Positions 33,632 to 41,248 of a stretch of DNA of 64,000 nucleotides are shown one piece after another (within the stretch, counting starts at the first letter, position 1; every line of letters begins with the position of its first letter). Origin of the DNA: an uncultured Acidimicrobiales bacterium (GTDB lineage Bacteria; Actinomycetota; Acidimicrobiia; Acidimicrobiales; Hopanoidiivorantaceae); the NCBI GenBank assembly GCA_958295755.1, contig OY282367.1, forward strand, positions 719,087-783,086. The letters run 5' to 3'. The notes under the pieces are model-generated. The model was given only the letters and a program-made list of their open reading frames with translations. It searched no databases and was not told where the DNA came from. Both the position numbers and the translations under genes were made by a program.

Positions 33632-34168
33632 TCAGACCTTGCTTGCGGTACGGTTGGCGGTACGATTGGCGGTATGGCTTGAGGTACGGCTGGTAGAAAA
33701 TGCCAGATGGCACAAGGCAGTTGCTAAGGCATCGGCGGTATCGGTATATTTGAGCGGCTGAGAAAGCCCTAACAGCATCTTGACCATCGTGGCGATTTCT
33801 TCCTTGTTGGCACTACCATGCCCTGCTACAGCCAGCTTGATCTGATTGGGCGAATATTCGGCAATCTCACAGCCGTAATCTGCCGCTTCGATGAGTGCCA
33901 CCCCACTGGCTTGCCCCACGCCCATAGCTGTGCTGACATTAACTTGGAAAAGCACTCGCTCCACAGCTACAGCATCTGGAGAAAATTCTTCGATTAGCTC
34001 GCGGATATCTCGCCGAAGTGTAAGCAGACGTTGCGGAGTTGGCTCAGATGGAGGAGTTTTGATAACACCAGCGGTAACAAACTCAGTTGCGCTACCGAGC
34101 TGGCGCACTCCCCCGTAGCCGCAACGCGACAAGCCGGGGTCTATCCCCAATACGAACATATGTATCAA
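33632..34168 (-). CDS. ruvC: Holliday junction resolvase RuvC
   Basis: Nuclease that cuts Holliday junctions symmetrically. 178 residues; MFVLGIDPGLSRCGYG holds the first catalytic Asp, VERVLFQVN the Glu, and TDTADALATALCH the last acidic residues. The ATG at 34159 fits the conserved start better than 34168. The C-terminus carries a 12-bp tandem repeat coding for ANRT. ruvA starts 4 bp downstream. Confidence 0.95.
   Translation of the reverse strand: MIHMFVLGIDPGLSRCGYGGVRQLGSATEFVTAGVIKTPPSEPTPQRLLTLRRDIRELIEEFSPDAVAVERVLFQVNVSTAMGVGQASGVALIEAADYGCEIAEYSPNQIKLAVAGHGSANKEEIATMVKMLLGLSQPLKYTDTADALATALCHLAFSTSRTSSHTANRTANRTASKV
33647..33694 (-). repeat. 12-bp tandem repeat at the ruvC 3' end
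   Basis: Four units of 12 bp (33647-33658, 33659-33670, 33671-33682, 33683-33694), imperfect, encoding the C-terminal ANRT repeats. Confidence 0.8.
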
Positions 34169-34234
34169 TTTTACCAGTCGGTTACCGCATGAACGCGGAT
34201 ATCGCTAGTATTTTGGGCCAAGCCAAAGTTATGG

Positions 34235-34996
34235 CTACTCTGCCAGTGCCTCCAACAAATCAGCCAGTATCTCATCTGAGATATCAAAGTTGGCGAAAAC
34301 GCCATTCACATCATCATGATCTTCCAGCAGATCAATCAAACGCAACACCGACTTGGCATTATCAGATGCCTCTACAGACACGGTCTGTTGTGCCAGCATA
34401 GTGAGATCGGCTGTCTCAAAAGCAATGTCAGCATCTTCCAAGCCAGCGCGCACCGAAGGCAGATCTGTAGGGTCGCAGGTGATTCGCCAAAAATCCCCGT
34501 CCGCGCTTAAGTCTTCGGCCCCGGCTTCTAAAGCAACTGCCATAATTTCGTCTTCGTCAACGCCTTGAGAAGCCATGATGACTCCTTTGCGCTCAAACTG
34601 CCAAGCCACAGCCCCCGGTTCAGCCAGCGATCCGCCGTTGCGGTTAAAAATCGTGCGTAGCTCAGAACCTGTGCGGTTGCGATTATCAGTGAGAACCTCC
34701 ACATACACAGCCACCCCGCCAGGTGCATAGCCTTCGTAGTGGGCTTGCTCATAAACAACGCCTTCCATCTCACCCGCCCCACGTTTGATAGCGCGCTCTA
34801 TCGTGTCGGCAGGCACCGAGCTGTCGCGAGCTTTTTGATACACCGCCCGAAGGTTCGGGTTGGCGTCCATATCTTTTCCGCCAGCACGGGTGGCGACTTC
34901 TATCTGACGGATGAGCTTGGCAAAAAGCTTGCCTCGTTTGGCGTCGTTAGCTCCTTTGCGGCGTTTGATAGTTGCCCATTTTGAATGTCCAGACAT
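34235..34996 (-). CDS. yebC: YebC/PmpR family regulator
   Basis: Family of ribosome-associated or DNA-binding regulators; members help translate proline stretches or act as transcription factors. 253 residues, normal length. [23 protein letters not shown] is the unmistakable N-terminal region, with GYAPGGVAVYVEVLTDNRNRT in the middle and an acidic C-terminus. Sits between pdxT and ruvC as in other actinobacteria. Its first ~97 bp overlap the 3' end of pdxT in another frame. Confidence 0.95.
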   Translation of the reverse strand: MSGHSKWATIKRRKGANDAKRGKLFAKLIRQIEVATRAGGKDMDANPNLRAVYQKARDSSVPADTIERAIKRGAGEMEGVVYEQAHYEGYAPGGVAVYVEVLTDNRNRTGSELRTIFNRNGGSLAEPGAVAWQFERKGVIMASQGVDEDEIMAVALEAGAEDLSADGDFWRITCDPTDLPSVRAGLEDADIAFETADLTMLAQQTVSVEASDNAKSVLRLIDLLEDHDDVNGVFANFDISDEILADLLEALAE

Positions 34997-35658
34997 TTTG
35001 CTGCCTCCTTCAGAAACATATCATGTAAGCGATTGTCAGATGTGAGTTCAGGATGAAAAGAGCTCACAAGCACATTGTCTTGACGGCACAGCACAGGTTG
35101 CCCTCTAAATTCAGCCAGCACCTCTACTTCCTCGCCAGCTTCAATCACAACAGGTGAACGGATGAAGACAGCAGGAAAATCTGGCATGCCAATAGTTGGA
35201 ATATCCAAGCTGGCTTCAAATGAAGAAATCTGGCGACCGTAGGCGTTGCGTTCCACCACGATATCTATTGCGGCCAGATGCACTTGGTCGTCTCGCCCGC
35301 CGCGCACTTCCCTAGCCAGCAGTATCATCCCGGCGCAAGTCCCCCAAACTGGCATACCTGCACGAATTTTTGCAGCAAGAGGTTGGAGCAGATCATTGGC
35401 CTCAAGCATCATAGAGATAGTTGTCGACTCTCCGCCTGGCATTATCAAGCAACCAATCTGTTCTAAATCTTCTGATTGGCGCACACGCTTAGAGGTAACC
35501 CCAGAGGCAGACAAGATATCTTGATGTCTGCGAGCATCGCCCTGTAGCCCTAAAACGCCAACGGTCAGAACCCCAGTAGCCGGCACCTCAGCAGCCGAAA
35601 CCCCAGCAGCAGTATTTCCTGTCAGATGGCTGCCCGCCAAGCAGCTGTCAGCTACCAT
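34900..35658 (-). CDS. pdxT: Pyridoxal 5'-phosphate synthase glutaminase subunit PdxT
   Basis: Supplies ammonia from glutamine to PdxS for PLP synthesis. 252 residues against about 190-200 normally, because both ends are extended. The enzyme proper runs from [11 protein letters not shown] (about 30) to [15 protein letters not shown] (about 215). Catalytic triad: Cys in [10 protein letters not shown], His and Glu in [15 protein letters not shown] is the oxyanion loop. The first ~30 residues come from 15-bp-type repeats ([17 protein letters not shown]). The last ~35 residues read into yebC, a 97-bp overlap. The ATG at 35658 overlaps pdxS by 7 bp. Confidence 0.92.
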   Translation of the reverse strand: MVADSCLAGSHLTGNTAAGVSAAEVPATGVLTVGVLGLQGDARRHQDILSASGVTSKRVRQSEDLEQIGCLIMPGGESTTISMMLEANDLLQPLAAKIRAGMPVWGTCAGMILLAREVRGGRDDQVHLAAIDIVVERNAYGRQISSFEASLDIPTIGMPDFPAVFIRSPVVIEAGEEVEVLAEFRGQPVLCRQDNVLVSSFHPELTSDNRLHDMFLKEAAKCLDIQNGQLSNAAKELTTPNEASFLPSSSVR

Positions 35659-36569
35659 CCTCTGTCGGCAAGACGGGTTTCCAGCTTGTCTATTTCGTCT
35701 CCGGTCATCGGCTCCCCCAGATTGCGACTGACTTTGAGGAGAATGTGCGGGTCCATATAGTTTGTGGTGGCTTCCACGATAGCTTCGGCACGCTTTTGCG
35801 GATTGTCACTTTTGAAAATACCAGATCCCACAAACACAGCTTCAGCCCCTAACTGCATCACAAAAGCGGCATCGGCAGGTGTGGCTATTCCTCCAGCGCA
35901 AAAAAGCGGCACTGGCAGTTTGGCGTTTTCAGCCACTTCTCGCACTAACTCCAAAGGCACTCGGTGTTCTTTAGCTTTAGCTTTCAAGGCGGATATCACG
36001 GGAATTTCCTGTTCTGCCAACTCTCCTAGTTTTGCCAACTCGGCCAGCTCAGTGAGAATAGCTCTGAGGTGGCGGGTAGCTTCCACAATGTTGCCGGTGC
36101 CCGCTTCGCCCTTTGACCTAATAAGTGCAGCACCTTCGGAAATCCGCCTCAATGCCTCCCCCAAGTTGGTCGCCCCGCACACGAACGGCACACCGAAGGG
36201 ATGCTTGTTGATGTGTTTTTCTTCATCTGCGGGGGTCAGCACTTCGCTTTCATCGATGAAGTCGACTTCCATAGCTTCTAAAATCTGCGCCTCTGCGAAA
36301 TGCCCAATGCGCACTTTCGCCATTACAGGAATGCTGACAGCCTGTTGAATGCTTTCAATCATCTCAGGGGCCGACATGCGAGCCACTCCCCCGTCGCGGC
36401 GAATATCAGCTGGGACGCGCTCCAAAGCCATAACAGCTGCTGCCCCGGCATCTTCAGCTATCTTGGCATGTTCAGATGTAACCACATCCATAATCACTCC
36501 ACCTTCAAGCATCTCAGCCAAGCCTCGCTTGACTCTGAAGGTGCCAGTTGTTACAATCTCATTTGACAT
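35652..36569 (-). CDS. pdxS: Pyridoxal 5'-phosphate synthase subunit PdxS
   Basis: Builds PLP from ribose 5-phosphate, glyceraldehyde 3-phosphate and ammonia. 305 residues. [18 protein letters not shown], the lysine in VMAKVRIGH and the phosphate loops GEAGTGN and [10 protein letters not shown] are all present. A short duplicated segment [16 protein letters not shown] (about 173-188) looks inserted. Followed by pdxT with a 7-bp overlap, the usual pair. Confidence 0.97.
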   Translation of the reverse strand: MSNEIVTTGTFRVKRGLAEMLEGGVIMDVVTSEHAKIAEDAGAAAVMALERVPADIRRDGGVARMSAPEMIESIQQAVSIPVMAKVRIGHFAEAQILEAMEVDFIDESEVLTPADEEKHINKHPFGVPFVCGATNLGEALRRISEGAALIRSKGEAGTGNIVEATRHLRAILTELAELAKLGELAEQEIPVISALKAKAKEHRVPLELVREVAENAKLPVPLFCAGGIATPADAAFVMQLGAEAVFVGSGIFKSDNPQKRAEAIVEATTNYMDPHILLKVSRNLGEPMTGDEIDKLETRLADRGW

Positions 36570-36582
36570 TTTTGTATCCAGT

Positions 36583-37356
36583 TTAGATTTCGGCTAGCAA
36601 CCCTACGCGGCTGTCAAGAAGTTCATACTGCTTGCGCGGCAGAGCTTGAAGATGGTCTATGGGGGGAGCAAGATTAGGAACTGGTGAGCTCTGCATCTGC
36701 TGTAAAGCCGACATAAGCCCCGGCGGATATCGTGTCAAGCGCACGGCTGCCAGATCAGAAGCCAACAGGCCATGTCGTCCTCGTAAAGTAGTAGCGCAAC
36801 GTCCAGCCAAACTTCGCATCCCTAAAGGTGCCAATACAAAGCCAAACACCACCGCAGCCAGAGCATCAGTTCGAGCGTGCCCTCGTTGAATGCGACACAG
36901 AGCATGCGCCACAACCGCTTCTTGTTCCACAACACTGAGATGTGAGAAGAATCCTGCTGAAACGCAAATTCTGTCTCCGTATGCCAGCACAGTGGGGGAA
37001 GAGTCGTCCATAACCATCAGTTTCGGAAGATCAAGGCCATGAGTTAGGCAAAGAGCTTCAATAATACTAAACAAAGAAGCGTGTTTATGGAGATCTGCTG
37101 GTGTAGCCCCTGCCATTCCGTCGCAAAGCTTCCTAGCCAACAACAGCACCAACGCCAATACCACAACAGCAGCCACTACTCCAGCTGCCACAGCAATCGG
37201 CAAAGCTGTTCCGAAAGCCAAGAAAATGGCAAAGACTACAGCCCAGATGAACAAAGCCGGCCACAACAGCACTATCGGCCAACGCTTTAGCCGCGGAAAT
37301 TCTGTATCTTCCAAAAGATGCCTCCTCCAGGTGCCTCCTTTACAGAAGTCTAGCAT
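36583..37356 (-). CDS. M48-family-like membrane protein without the HExxH zinc motif
   Basis: 257 residues with two N-terminal membrane helices (about 30-70) and a cytoplasmic domain similar to M48 peptidases found beside pimA in other actinobacteria ([36 protein letters not shown]). At the catalytic place, where active members have HELxH, it reads [13 protein letters not shown]: the Glu and the second His are replaced by Ala and Arg. It is therefore probably inactive as a protease and may have kept a structural or binding role. Lies 13 bp downstream of pdxS's neighbour region, between pimA and pdxS. Confidence 0.75.
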   Translation of the reverse strand: MLDFCKGGTWRRHLLEDTEFPRLKRWPIVLLWPALFIWAVVFAIFLAFGTALPIAVAAGVVAAVVVLALVLLLARKLCDGMAGATPADLHKHASLFSIIEALCLTHGLDLPKLMVMDDSSPTVLAYGDRICVSAGFFSHLSVVEQEAVVAHALCRIQRGHARTDALAAVVFGFVLAPLGMRSLAGRCATTLRGRHGLLASDLAAVRLTRYPPGLMSALQQMQSSPVPNLAPPIDHLQALPRKQYELLDSRVGLLAEI

Positions 37357-38444
37357 TCAGCATTTATCATTCGGCGGTAGATCAGCTCATATTCTTCTGC
37401 CAGACGATCCATGGAATACTCATCTACTCTCAGCGAACCGTTTGCTATGAGACTCTGGGTGAGATCAGTATCAGAGACAGCCCGCAAAAGGGCTTTGGCA
37501 AGGGCATCAGAGTCGCCACGCGGCACAAGAATAGCCTCATGGCCGTGCTGAGCTACCCGTGAATACGATTTCAAGTCACTTGCTACTATCGCAGTGCCTG
37601 CGAGCATCGCCTCAAGTAGCACTACGCCAAAAGATTCACCGCCCAACGAAGGTGCGCAGAACACATCAGCAGCTTTGAGCCGAGCAGCTTTTTCGCGCGC
37701 AGGGATGCGCCCCAACCAGCGAAGCCTAGAGTTGTGCTTGTAGCGTTCTGAAAGTTTGGCCGTTTCTGAGCCTTCGCCGCCGATCCAAATGCACCAATCT
37801 TGGGGCAGCTGCTGGGAGGCTTCAAGTAGCACTTCTAACCCTTTGCGGTTTTCATGGCGCCCGATGAAGAAAATCGTAGGGGCCTCTTTCGGCCAAGGCA
37901 GCACATTTTGATGACTGTCGGTATCTATGCCGTTGAACAAGACGGTGTAGCTACCGCCAAGCGATTGTTTTGCCATCTGTTCGGCATCGGGCGACACAGC
38001 GCAACGCACATCTAGGCGCGACGACAGTTTTTTGAGAGCAGTCCCCAACCAGCGATAGGCCGCGCTAGAGCCAGCCGCGTGAAAAGTGCCGACGATAGGG
38101 CTACCTTTTACAAAAAGGGCTGTCATAGTAGGGCCGGGCACCATTGGCTCGTGCAGATGGAGAATGTCAAAACGTTCTTCGCGGAGTGCTCTTATCGTGC
38201 GTAGCTGAGCGGCAGGTTCAGGAGCGATAGGTGCTATGGAGCCGTTAGCAGCAGTGGGCAGGCTGTTGCCCAGAGGAGTTACACCCGTATCTGGTGGAGG
38301 TCCATCGCAAGGGCCGAGCACACGCACCTCCACATCTCGCTTACGCATGGCTCTAGCTATTGCTAGCACTTGACTTTGCACGCCGCCCGGAACACTCAAG
38401 CTGTAGGGGCAGACCATACCGACCCGCATCGACTTGCTTCTCAT
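37350..38444 (-). CDS. pimA: Phosphatidylinositol alpha-mannosyltransferase PimA
   Basis: Transfers the first mannose from GDP-mannose to phosphatidylinositol on the inner membrane face. 364 residues, GT-B fold of family GT4. Conserved pieces: VGMVCPYSLSVPGGVQSQV at the N-terminus, FIGRHENRKGLEVLL in the middle, and the donor motif GGESFGVVLLEAMLAGT with the two Glu. The conserved protein starts at Met6 (38429). Neighbours are the acyltransferase and pgsA, the standard PIM cluster. It overlaps the M48-like gene by 7 bp. Confidence 0.92.
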   Translation of the reverse strand: MRSKSMRVGMVCPYSLSVPGGVQSQVLAIARAMRKRDVEVRVLGPCDGPPPDTGVTPLGNSLPTAANGSIAPIAPEPAAQLRTIRALREERFDILHLHEPMVPGPTMTALFVKGSPIVGTFHAAGSSAAYRWLGTALKKLSSRLDVRCAVSPDAEQMAKQSLGGSYTVLFNGIDTDSHQNVLPWPKEAPTIFFIGRHENRKGLEVLLEASQQLPQDWCIWIGGEGSETAKLSERYKHNSRLRWLGRIPAREKAARLKAADVFCAPSLGGESFGVVLLEAMLAGTAIVASDLKSYSRVAQHGHEAILVPRGDSDALAKALLRAVSDTDLTQSLIANGSLRVDEYSMDRLAEEYELIYRRMINAEC

Positions 38445-38459
38445 CGGGCTGCCTTGCTG

Positions 38460-38519
38460 TTCACTGGGTTGCTGTTCACTGTGCTACTTTTCACTGGGCT
38501 ACTTTTCACCGGGCTGCTG
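38460..38519. repeat. 15-bp tandem repeat between pimA and the acyltransferase gene
   Basis: Four imperfect 15-bp units (38460-38474, 38475-38489, 38490-38504, 38505-38519), each beginning TTCACTG or TTCACCG. The last unit includes the stop codon of the acyltransferase gene. Confidence 0.85.
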
Positions 38520-39426
38520 TGGCCTGCTGTGCTAGAAACTCACGATCACTCGGCCAGTTGGGAGACATAAGATGCCACTGCTCCGGGGCGTAAGCTATGA
38601 GATTTTCCAAATTCGTTGCCAAATCTTGGGTCATGCGCTGCACATCGGCTCGGAAGCGTCCTTGGCGCGTAGCGTCTAGCGCAGGGCGCACCACCCCTAG
38701 CTGTCTCCTGCCTTGGTAATACACCGCAACAGGAAGCACAGCTGCTCCGCTTCGCAGGGCGAGTGTGGCAGCCCCTGCAGGTAGTGTCGTCTCTTCTCCA
38801 AAAAAGTTCACTTTAACACCCGTGCCTTGTATATCTCGGTCACAAACTAGGCAGAGAATATGTCCGTCGGCCAATGCTTTAGACGCAGCCGCGCCGGCAT
38901 CTGCGTCAAGCGGAATGATATGCATATTCAGGCGTTTTCTAAACTGCATCATCCAGCGAAAAAGCTCATCGTTAGCAGCACGCTCCACCACCACAGAAAC
39001 CGGCAACTTAGGCACCTGTGTGAGCCACATCCCCGCCCACTCCCAGCCACCTAGATGCGGTAGTGCCACAATAGGTCCAGGGCCTAAACAACGCGCATCT
39101 TCTAGATTCTCCCAACCCACAAAGGTAAAATCCGAATCAAGTTCGGCGGGAGAGAGCTTAGGCAGACGAGCTGTATCTACCCAGTAGCGAGCGTAAGAAT
39201 GAAACGCGTCTTTCACGGCACTTCGCAGCTGGCCTGAAGAGACTGGCTCAGCGGCCTGATATCTGAATACACGCAGCAGATGTCGCTCCATCAGAGTGCG
39301 CTTTTGCTTGGCGAAGCGAAATGCCAAGTTTGCGATAATCAGCACTGCCCACCTCACCAGAGATTGAGGCGCAATTTGCACGAGGAATGCCCCTGTGCGA
39401 TAGACGAGCAATGTGGGGTTTGCCAC
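38506..39426 (-). CDS. Phosphatidylinositol mannoside acyltransferase-like protein
   Basis: Acylates phosphatidylinositol mannosides (PatA role) or a related lipid at the membrane. LpxL/PatA-type acyltransferase with HLGGWEWAG as the H(x4)E/D active site and LVCDRDIQGTG as the second conserved block. The frame is open to an ATG at 39552, which would overlap pgsA by 101 bp; the start used here is a GTG at 39426 (VANPTLLVYRTG), 25 bp after the pgsA stop and closer to the family's start. The choice is not certain. Position between pgsA and pimA is that of mycobacterial patA. Confidence 0.85.
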   Translation of the reverse strand: MANPTLLVYRTGAFLVQIAPQSLVRWAVLIIANLAFRFAKQKRTLMERHLLRVFRYQAAEPVSSGQLRSAVKDAFHSYARYWVDTARLPKLSPAELDSDFTFVGWENLEDARCLGPGPIVALPHLGGWEWAGMWLTQVPKLPVSVVVERAANDELFRWMMQFRKRLNMHIIPLDADAGAAASKALADGHILCLVCDRDIQGTGVKVNFFGEETTLPAGAATLALRSGAAVLPVAVYYQGRRQLGVVRPALDATRQGRFRADVQRMTQDLATNLENLIAYAPEQWHLMSPNWPSDREFLAQQATAAR

Positions 39427-39451
39427 AACGAAAGTCAGAAAAAGCCAGAAA

Positions 39452-40033
39452 CTACTTGCCAGCTTGTCGCCAAATATAGACGAAACGCTGCAGTGCAGTA
39501 AACGACACGAGCACGAGCAAAGCCCACAAGATAGGAATAAGGATGACCTCAAATAGCAAGCCAGCCGCCAATACCACGAACCTTTCAGCCCTCTCCATGA
39601 TGCCGCCCTTGCCTGTAAGCCCCAGAGATTCGGCTTTCGCTCGCTGATAAGAGACGATCTGCGAGACCGCCATCACAGCTATAGCAAGCATATAAATGTT
39701 GCCCCCAGAGTTGGTGTTGAGATACCAAGCGATGCCACATAGCAGCATTACATCGGTTACTCTGTCGGCCACTGAATCAAAGAAAGCCCCTTTGAGTGAG
39801 CTGCTTTGAGCAGCTTTGGCGACAGGTCCATCTAGCAGGTCGCACAGCCCTGTCACGATAATAAGGATGAATCCCAGAATCAATCGGCCTGTGGCGACCG
39901 CCCACATAGTAACTGCAGCAGCGGCTATACCGAAGAAGGTAAGAGCGTTGGCAGAGATTCCGATCTTGTGCAACCCGGCCCCGATAGGCTCTGCGATCTT
40001 GTCGACCCGAGTTCTAAAATAGCCGTCAAACAT
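39452..40033 (-). CDS. pgsA: CDP-alcohol phosphatidyltransferase, phosphatidylinositol-phosphate synthase type
   Basis: Joins CDP-diacylglycerol with an inositol phosphate to start PIM and PI synthesis. 193 residues with about six helices. The family signature D-x2-DG-x2-AR-x8-G-x3-D-x3-D is present as CDLLDGPVAK, then GAFFDSVADR, with all four Asp; the Arg of AR is Lys here. The gene position before the acyltransferase and pimA points to phosphatidylinositol-phosphate synthase rather than the phosphatidylglycerol-phosphate enzyme. Confidence 0.88.
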   Translation of the reverse strand: MFDGYFRTRVDKIAEPIGAGLHKIGISANALTFFGIAAAAVTMWAVATGRLILGFILIIVTGLCDLLDGPVAKAAQSSSLKGAFFDSVADRVTDVMLLCGIAWYLNTNSGGNIYMLAIAVMAVSQIVSYQRAKAESLGLTGKGGIMERAERFVVLAAGLLFEVILIPILWALLVLVSFTALQRFVYIWRQAGK

Positions 40034-40037
40034 AGGG

Positions 40038-40709
40038 TTACTCGGACTGCCCAGTATTTTCAGAATGCCCTGTATTTTCGGACTGCCCAGTGTTTTCAGA
40101 ATGCTCTGGCTTTTCTAAGAATTCAGCCCAGTCTTCGGGGTTGTCTTCTTCAAGCATGTCTACGACTGCTCCGCTCACTCCGTCAAGTCGCACCAGAGCG
40201 CGTTTGGCGGGCTGAGGCTCATTGGAGTAAAGCAGCACTTTCCAAGTCGGCTGGCTGAGCCAGCCTCGCCAGCCGAGCTGCGCCGACGCGTGCCCCACAG
40301 AAAACCCAACCGCATCGCTGGCGCGCACTAGGGCTTCTTTGTCGTCCACTAGAAGATCTACGCCTGTCCAGATGTGATGTGCTCCCAGAAGTAGCAAAGC
40401 GATGCTACAAGCCAAGAAGCCTGCGTTCACCAGGGGTGAGCCGTCGCCTCGCAGTATCAGCCAGACTACTCCGAAGACGATTCCACAAAAAATATACACA
40501 GCTCCGCTGAGCCGTCTGCGACTGTTGTTGGGGATGGTGTAATCAAGCCGAGCGGTGGCTACATCTATATCTTCGGGGAGTGTATCGGTAAGCTCCGTTG
40601 CTTCTGAGCCAGGCTCTGAAATGCCAGCCGCTGAAATGCCAGACTCCGGGAAGGTCTCACTGCCTTCCAAGGTATTTTCTGCTGCTTCTTTGTTTCGGCG
40701 TTTTGACAT
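40038..40709 (-). CDS. Membrane protein of unknown function
   Basis: Not recognised. 223 residues: an acidic disordered N-terminus (about 1-60), two transmembrane helices (about 68-84 and 92-110), then a cytoplasmic domain with SVGHASAQLGWRGWLSQP and WKVLLYS, and an acidic C-terminus ending in an 18-bp tandem repeat that codes for SENTGQ-like hexapeptides. Located between the HIT gene and pgsA, 4 bp from the latter, and thus likely co-expressed with the lipid genes. Confidence 0.6.
   Translation of the reverse strand: MSKRRNKEAAENTLEGSETFPESGISAAGISEPGSEATELTDTLPEDIDVATARLDYTIPNNSRRRLSGAVYIFCGIVFGVVWLILRGDGSPLVNAGFLACSIALLLLGAHHIWTGVDLLVDDKEALVRASDAVGFSVGHASAQLGWRGWLSQPTWKVLLYSNEPQPAKRALVRLDGVSGAVVDMLEEDNPEDWAEFLEKPEHSENTGQSENTGHSENTGQSE
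40045..40116 (-). repeat. 18-bp tandem repeat at a membrane-protein C-terminus
   Basis: Units 40045-40062, 40063-40080, 40081-40098 and 40099-40116; the first and third differ at a single base, encoding SENTGQ/SENTGH repeats. Confidence 0.8.
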
Positions 40710-40743
40710 GCGGGCATTCCAGGAGTTTAATAGTCAGCAGTTC

Positions 40744-41244
40744 TCAGATTTCTGGCCACGCGTCACGGAGTTTGCGCCAACTTTCTGCAAGTTCTTCAGG
40801 TAGCACGCGTGTATTAGCTATAGCTGTCATAAAGTTGGTGTCGCCCGACCAGCGAGGCAGGCAGTGCACATGCAGATGCCCAGTGATTCCAGCACCTGCC
40901 GAGCGTCCTAAATTCATACCCACATTCACACCCTCCGGAGCATAAGCAGCTTTGATAGCTGCCACAGCCGCTCGCACTGTCGTCCAAAGTTCTGAGTGCT
41001 CTTCTTCGCTTAGGTCATCGAGTTCTGTCACGGCCCTCTTGGGGAGCACCAGAAGATGACCAGAACAATAAGGGTAGATGTTGAGCAGAGAAAAGCAGGT
41101 TTCGCCTCGCCACACGATGTAGCTTTCATCGTCGGGCATTTCGGCGCGCTCTATATCTTCAAACAAAGAGTCAGGAGCACGCCCAGCTTCTTCTTTCACA
41201 TAGCGCGCCCGCCAGGTAGCCCAAAGATGTTCTAGTCCGCTCAT
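40744..41244 (-). CDS. HIT family hydrolase (Ap4A phosphorylase-like)
   Basis: Nucleotide hydrolase or phosphorylase of the histidine-triad superfamily. 166 residues; HLLVLPKRAV precedes the triad HLHVHCLPRW with the catalytic second His. Actinobacterial members at this position, between thrS and pgsA, have been characterised as Ap4A-splitting enzymes. thrS ends 4 bp upstream. Confidence 0.88.
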   Translation of the reverse strand: MSGLEHLWATWRARYVKEEAGRAPDSLFEDIERAEMPDDESYIVWRGETCFSLLNIYPYCSGHLLVLPKRAVTELDDLSEEEHSELWTTVRAAVAAIKAAYAPEGVNVGMNLGRSAGAGITGHLHVHCLPRWSGDTNFMTAIANTRVLPEELAESWRKLRDAWPEI

Positions 41245-41248
41245 GCCT

